Source: Theodoxus fluviatilis (lineage: Eukaryota; Mollusca; Gastropoda; Cycloneritida; Neritidae). Taken from it: a stretch of 22,500 nucleotides of DNA. The stretch is from assembly GCA_034096865.1 (NCBI GenBank), contig JAWQFJ010000464.1:58041-80540 (forward strand), read 5' to 3'. Position numbers and translations under genes: made by a program. Within the stretch, counting starts at the first letter, position 1. Each line of letters starts with the position of its first letter. Below are positions 18,715-22,500 of this stretch, one piece after another. The notes below the pieces were generated by a model, which saw only the letters and a program-made list of their open reading frames with translations, ran no database searches and was not told where the DNA came from.

Positions 18715-18787
18715 ACATGCAGCAGGCTCAGTCGAACGTCAATGGTCAGTGCCGGAAGCGTACTGAATCACTGAGCTACGCGCACCT
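18715..18787 (-). ncRNA. tRNA-like segment, possible SINE head
   Basis: On the minus strand the sequence GCGCGTAGCTCAGTGATTCAG resembles a tRNA A box with its 5' side. GACGTTCGACTGAGCC, about 40 bases further on, resembles a B box (GTTCGA core). The interval is about four bases shorter than in a standard tRNA, and the acceptor stem does not pair cleanly, so it is not a functional tRNA gene. The degenerate G-poor field lies downstream in this orientation, as a SINE body might. The resemblance could be chance. Confidence 0.3.
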
Positions 18788-18869
18788 GTTTATATTTACC
18801 GCGCGCGGACTGCATCGGGAACACCCGCTCGGGTGCACTCACAGCGATGCTGCGAGAGACCAATTCTAG

Positions 18870-19625
18870 GCTTTTTGTGTTTGTTTCCAAACTTTAACAA
18901 TCGCACTCGACATTAATCTGTTGCCAAACATAGGAGATTATATGTACGGAATGCTGGGAGTGCGATCTTTACAACTATACAAGTATAAACTCCGAGAGAC
19001 TTCGCTGCTACGAGAAATTAGCAATTTTAGACGTTAAATGTCGGGTGCTTGACGGGGTTTGAACTAACTAAAGTATAAAATACAAGAAGACGGAAATTAT
19101 TTACAAAAGGTTGTATACATGATCGTAAAGGGTAAATCACGGCCTTTCTAACGAGCTATAACATGACCCGTTTCCTTACGGATTTACCGAGCAAGAAGTT
19201 AAACGAATTTAACTGACAAATACCACGGCAAAACCGGCGTTTCATGCAGAAATCGGCCCGAAATAGAGGCATCAAAATACACATCTATCCACTCTAATTC
19301 AACCAAAGTACAATACTAAAGTAAAATAGAAGTATAAAGGAGCTTGAAAAAGTAGTAAAAGAAGGGGGAAAGGGGAGACCGAATGCAGTAAACTAGATCA
19401 TCCTTTCGCCTTCTTACTGCTTACCAAGATTCAAAAAATGGTTAGCAGGGCACCCGTGACCTAAATTCCTTCCCTCGGCTGCAGCTCAGCGGCCAGGTCC
19501 GATTACGCAAAGAGAGATAGTGGGGTATGCAGCCAGTTAAGGCGCAGCTAGCTTCAGTGGTCTAGAGAAAAGAGGGACAGACTGGCTTATTTTGTAGCGA
19601 GTTCGCACAGCTACAAATAATTAAG
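18870..19625. other. Unassigned AT-rich sequence
   Basis: No open frame above about 60 codons and no strong repeat. Short words such as AAGTATAAA recur near 18985, 19075 and 19330, which may mark old repetitive origin. Confidence 0.35.
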
Positions 19626-19793
<168 letters not shown>

Positions 19794-21023
19794 TGATGGT
19801 TAGAGGAAAAGTGATAACTCAGGGGTGTTTTTGATTAAAATATTTTATAACGTTTTCACGAATACAATAGCATACTTGCAAATACCGACTACTCCAAAAT
19901 AAACTGTATATAAAACATTTTCCGATCTAATTGACAAGTCAATGGACGTCATCTTGTCTCTGAGGCGCTTGCCTACCACGGCGCACAGAGGACAAAGCGC
20001 GAGCTAAACACGAAACAAACTACAAATTCCGGAGTATCGGGTGCGTGTTTATAATCAGAGCATCATTAAGGCCGTCGTACACGAGGCGATTTTACCCTGT
20101 CAATCTCGCAAGCGTCATTGTGGCAGCCAAGTACGGCTGGCAATAGTGAAGCAAAGGCGACAGTAGCGCTCTGCCATTGCGATATGATTTTGTCAATCCG
20201 TGTGTGGTTTGTGGAATTGCCCCGTGTGCGAAGGCCTTTAGAAACACTAGCAGCAGCTGTCGAGAGTGAAAATGAGAGTGATGTTGACTTTTGAGTGCGT
20301 GCTGGTATCCTACAGATGACTCCAAGCTAAATCCAGGCAGTTCTCGTGACCCATGTCATATCAAATCGAGCGACTGCTTCTCAGTTGCGGACAGTCGAGC
20401 CTGAACAAACGATGCTTTGACAGCTGGCAGCACTGGCGTGCACTCAAAGCCTTGAAGGTAGTGGGTTATAACATTCACTTGAAGGTGAAGCCCAATTTAG
20501 ACTCCACCAACTTGACGAAATCGTCTCAAACAAAGTGATTACTGCACAAGTGCATCATCGTGACAGGAAAATGTTTCCGTTTGCACTGTGCAAGCTTAAT
20601 CCATTTTGACAGCATGCATGTCAGACAGTTTGTGCGGATACGCGTGCATGCTAACATTCGTTCCGCTCACATTATAACGAAAACCAGCGACACAGTTGTC
20701 AAGCATCGTTGGAGGAAGCTGCGAAAAACCGCTTTCTGGTAGTGTGGACACACAAGTAGATGCACATCGCTCGAAAGGTGGGCACCCACTTCTACATCAC
20801 GACAGCGCGAAAGTCACGTGATTTCCAGTCTCTCTTTTAGAGCTCACAAATCGGCTTCAAACGAAAGTTGAACTTTTCTGCATAAAAAAGGATTAAAATG
20901 TATTTCAAACAAGACGTGCAACCAGAAATAATTTTCATTGCTATTTTGTTATGGAAAAACTTAGCATTTTCCCTTTAAAATGTATTGATGGCTGTAATTC
21001 AACCGTTCTCGTACTAATGTACT
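19794..21023. other. Unassigned sequence
   Basis: No supported gene. 20.07-20.75 kb begins GGCCGTCGTACACGAGGCGA and ends near GGTAGTGTGGACACAC, a style seen in some nonautonomous DNA elements. The two ends pair too poorly for me to call terminal repeats. Confidence 0.35.
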
Positions 21024-21331
21024 AAGATACAAGATACAAGATACTTTATTGTCCTTATTGTTTACAAGGAAATTTGTTTTGTTGGTGGCAAAAAATAATA
21101 CATACATACAAAAACATAAACGTACAAGAAGTTCAACATAATTAACTCAATCACAGCGCTCAAGTTATGGAGATCATAATTTATTACTCTAACAAATGTA
21201 ATAACACCATGTTACTTCAAGTAAATATACATACTGAACACGCGCATCATATATAGTAAACTGAAAGACACAATAAGATAGGACACATTTAGCGCTACAT
21301 CATAGGCAATTAGGCAATTCAATTTAATAGA
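21024..21331 (-). mobile_element. CR1/L2-like retroposon 3' tail, copy C
   Basis: Same orientation as copy A. It starts with three AAGATAC tail units (21024-21044), then TTTATTGTCCTTATTG, and extends to TAGCGCTACATCATAGGC and CAATTCAATTTAATAG. It shares the latter end with copy B. Relative to A it lacks about 45 bp after GTTATGGAGATCA. Confidence 0.87.
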
Positions 21332-21379
21332 GAACCATTCTACATCGCAACAAGTAATCACAGAAGGAACAAAAGACAC

Positions 21380-21660
21380 AAGCATGCACATCAAACAACC
21401 ATCGTCATGCAATCACACATACCTGATCTTCAACCATAACACATGTTCTTCATCCTGCATCACAACACAATCACAGGAAAGACCAACAAGAGACAGCCAT
21501 GCACATCAACCACCACACTCACACAGCATACATACACGATCATCAACGCATAACGCATGCACCCCCCACCCCCCACCCCCCACCCCCCACCCCCCACACA
21601 CACACTCTCACATGTTCATCCTTGTTGGTACAGACATAGTTCACACCATTCATAGTCCTT
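21380..21660. repeat. CA-rich degenerate repeat field
   Basis: CATGCACATCAAACAACCA near 21383 and CATGCACATCAACCACCA near 21498 are about 115 bp apart. CACATGTTC-TTCATCC near 21440 reappears as CACATGTTCATCC near 21609. It looks like an old, diverged tandem duplication containing the heptamer array. Confidence 0.5.
21561..21595. repeat. (ACCCCCC)5 heptamer array
   Basis: Five perfect 7-bp units followed by ACACACAC. The minus strand has five G6 runs separated by single T, a strong G-quadruplex motif. It is telomere-like in pattern only, not a known telomere repeat. Confidence 0.95.
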
Positions 21661-22500
21661 CCTGTCACAGTTCACAGCACTACAAGTCCTCATAGTCCCA
21701 GTCCCAATAGCGATTACTTGTACTCCTTTCGATTTGCAAACTCACCAACCAACCAACTCCCCACAATCATAAAAACAAGAACAAAAAACAGATCATGTGG
21801 TTTATAATCGCATCCTAAGTCCATTGTTAACTCTGCTATCGATCCGGTGTTTCAACACAGCACCCACAGCGTCGTTTGCATTTCAGTCAAGTCAGCGGCG
21901 CAGGTTTCCATGACAACGTGCTTTACTGCACCCACAGGAAAGATACGATGATCTTGAACTTTATGAGAAATTGATAATTTTATAGACGTAGACGTCAGGA
22001 CATCCGGCAATAGAAGTTTCGAATCAATATGGGTCCTGCCGCCATTTCTAGATCTTGACGACTCTACCATAATAAGCAAGAACTCATCTGGTTGTCTGTT
22101 TGCGGAAACTCCCCATGTCAGCACACACGCAAAGTCCTATTCATCGGCAGTCAACAGAAAACATTTTTGTTTGACTTGCGACCGCGATCTTTGCAATGAC
22201 CAGAAATCTTGCTGCGTGTGAGGGTGCCCTTAGAATAGATCAAGATTCCCAACACCCACACCCACTCACCCTCATGTTCTTTACAAGAACTTCCGACCTC
22301 CTTCAAGCATCCATCTTCTGCTCCTGTGAGAGCTTTTCAGCTTCCTCTTAGAATAGATCAAGCACGTACACTTTCCTGTCTGGAAAAACTCCAGTCGAGA
22401 CATTTAGTGACGCGTTTGACGGTTCGGTCTGCTGCAGCTGTAGCACTGGAAAGTTCTGCAAAGTACAGACTGACTGACCAGGCTTCCTAGTCTCTTGAAA
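21661..22500. other. Unassigned right flank with one open frame
   Basis: A 90-codon minus-strand open frame (22124-21852) begins MLTWGVSANRQPDEF and contains ESSRSRNGGRTHIDSKLLLP. It is not low-complexity, but I recognise no family and see no convincing splice context. TTAGAATAGATCAAG occurs twice, at 22231 and 22349, as a short direct repeat 118 bp apart. Nothing else is identifiable. Confidence 0.35.

Noticed and set aside
18715..18787. Functional tRNA gene
   Set aside because: The acceptor stem does not pair and the A-B box spacing is short. At most it is a tRNA-derived SINE.
20070..20760. Nonautonomous TIR element
   Set aside because: The ends look suggestive, but pairing between them is too weak and no target duplication was found.

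Overview
This window is eukaryotic (metazoan) intergenic or intronic DNA. No intact host gene is convincing anywhere in its 22.5 kb. The likely source is a marine invertebrate, most plausibly a mollusc-like lophotrochozoan. That is an inference from three things: a very high density of long simple repeats (TA, CA, GA/TC, TGTC, GGT/GAT, GCG), CR1/L2-style retroposon tails that read AATAAAGTATCTTGTATC, and APE-type non-LTR retrotransposon debris. There are no operons, Shine-Dalgarno sites, CRISPR arrays or rRNA genes.

Layout. 0.6-2.3 kb (minus strand): a decayed non-LTR retrotransposon ORF2 that has lost the catalytic FADD block; a 372-bp terminal-inverted-repeat element (MITE) sits where the block should be. 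2.5-3.4 kb: a GGT/GAT tract containing a 117-bp minisatellite. 3.66-5.71 kb: a complete-looking DNA transposon. It has matching terminal inverted repeats, lies inside a TA/TG microsatellite, and carries a broken minus-strand gene with a DDE-like arrangement of acidic residues. The protein resembles the uncharacterised invertebrate family with CDSCAGQNKN and GHSYMECDRD motifs (DUF7869-like). 5.8-6.1 kb: copy A of a CR1/L2-like 3' tail. 6.6-6.9 kb: TG/CG microsatellite. 7.06-7.46 kb: copy 1 of a dispersed repeat. 7.49-9.03 kb: a very long inverted repeat (arms about 565 bp), each arm carrying the same half-THAP-domain ORF.

9.2-13.3 kb is mostly simple repeats (GCG, GA, GACA, TA, TG, TC, TGTC) with unassigned DNA between them. 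13.4-14.7 kb holds frameshifted coding-like remnants. One resembles a retroelement ORF1/gag with a KPPSQRRRDHQRR motif, and it is interrupted by copy B of the CR1/L2 tail. 14.7-15.9 kb: copy 2 of the dispersed repeat, split by a 775-bp fold-back element that has 84-bp terminal repeats and an inner near-perfect 342-bp palindrome. 16.1-18.7 kb: TC microsatellite, a 56-bp minisatellite, a long CA microsatellite and a degenerate repeat field. A tRNA-like (SINE-head-like) segment lies near 18.75 kb, a GAT microsatellite at 19.7 kb, copy C of the tail at 21.0-21.3 kb and a G-quadruplex-prone heptamer array at 21.56 kb.

The elements are nested: a MITE in ORF2, a tail in ORF1-like sequence, a fold-back in a dispersed repeat, and a transposon in a microsatellite. 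This allows relative dating of insertions. The best candidates for new biology are the DUF7869-like TIR transposon, the THAP-bearing inverted repeat and the fold-back palindrome.
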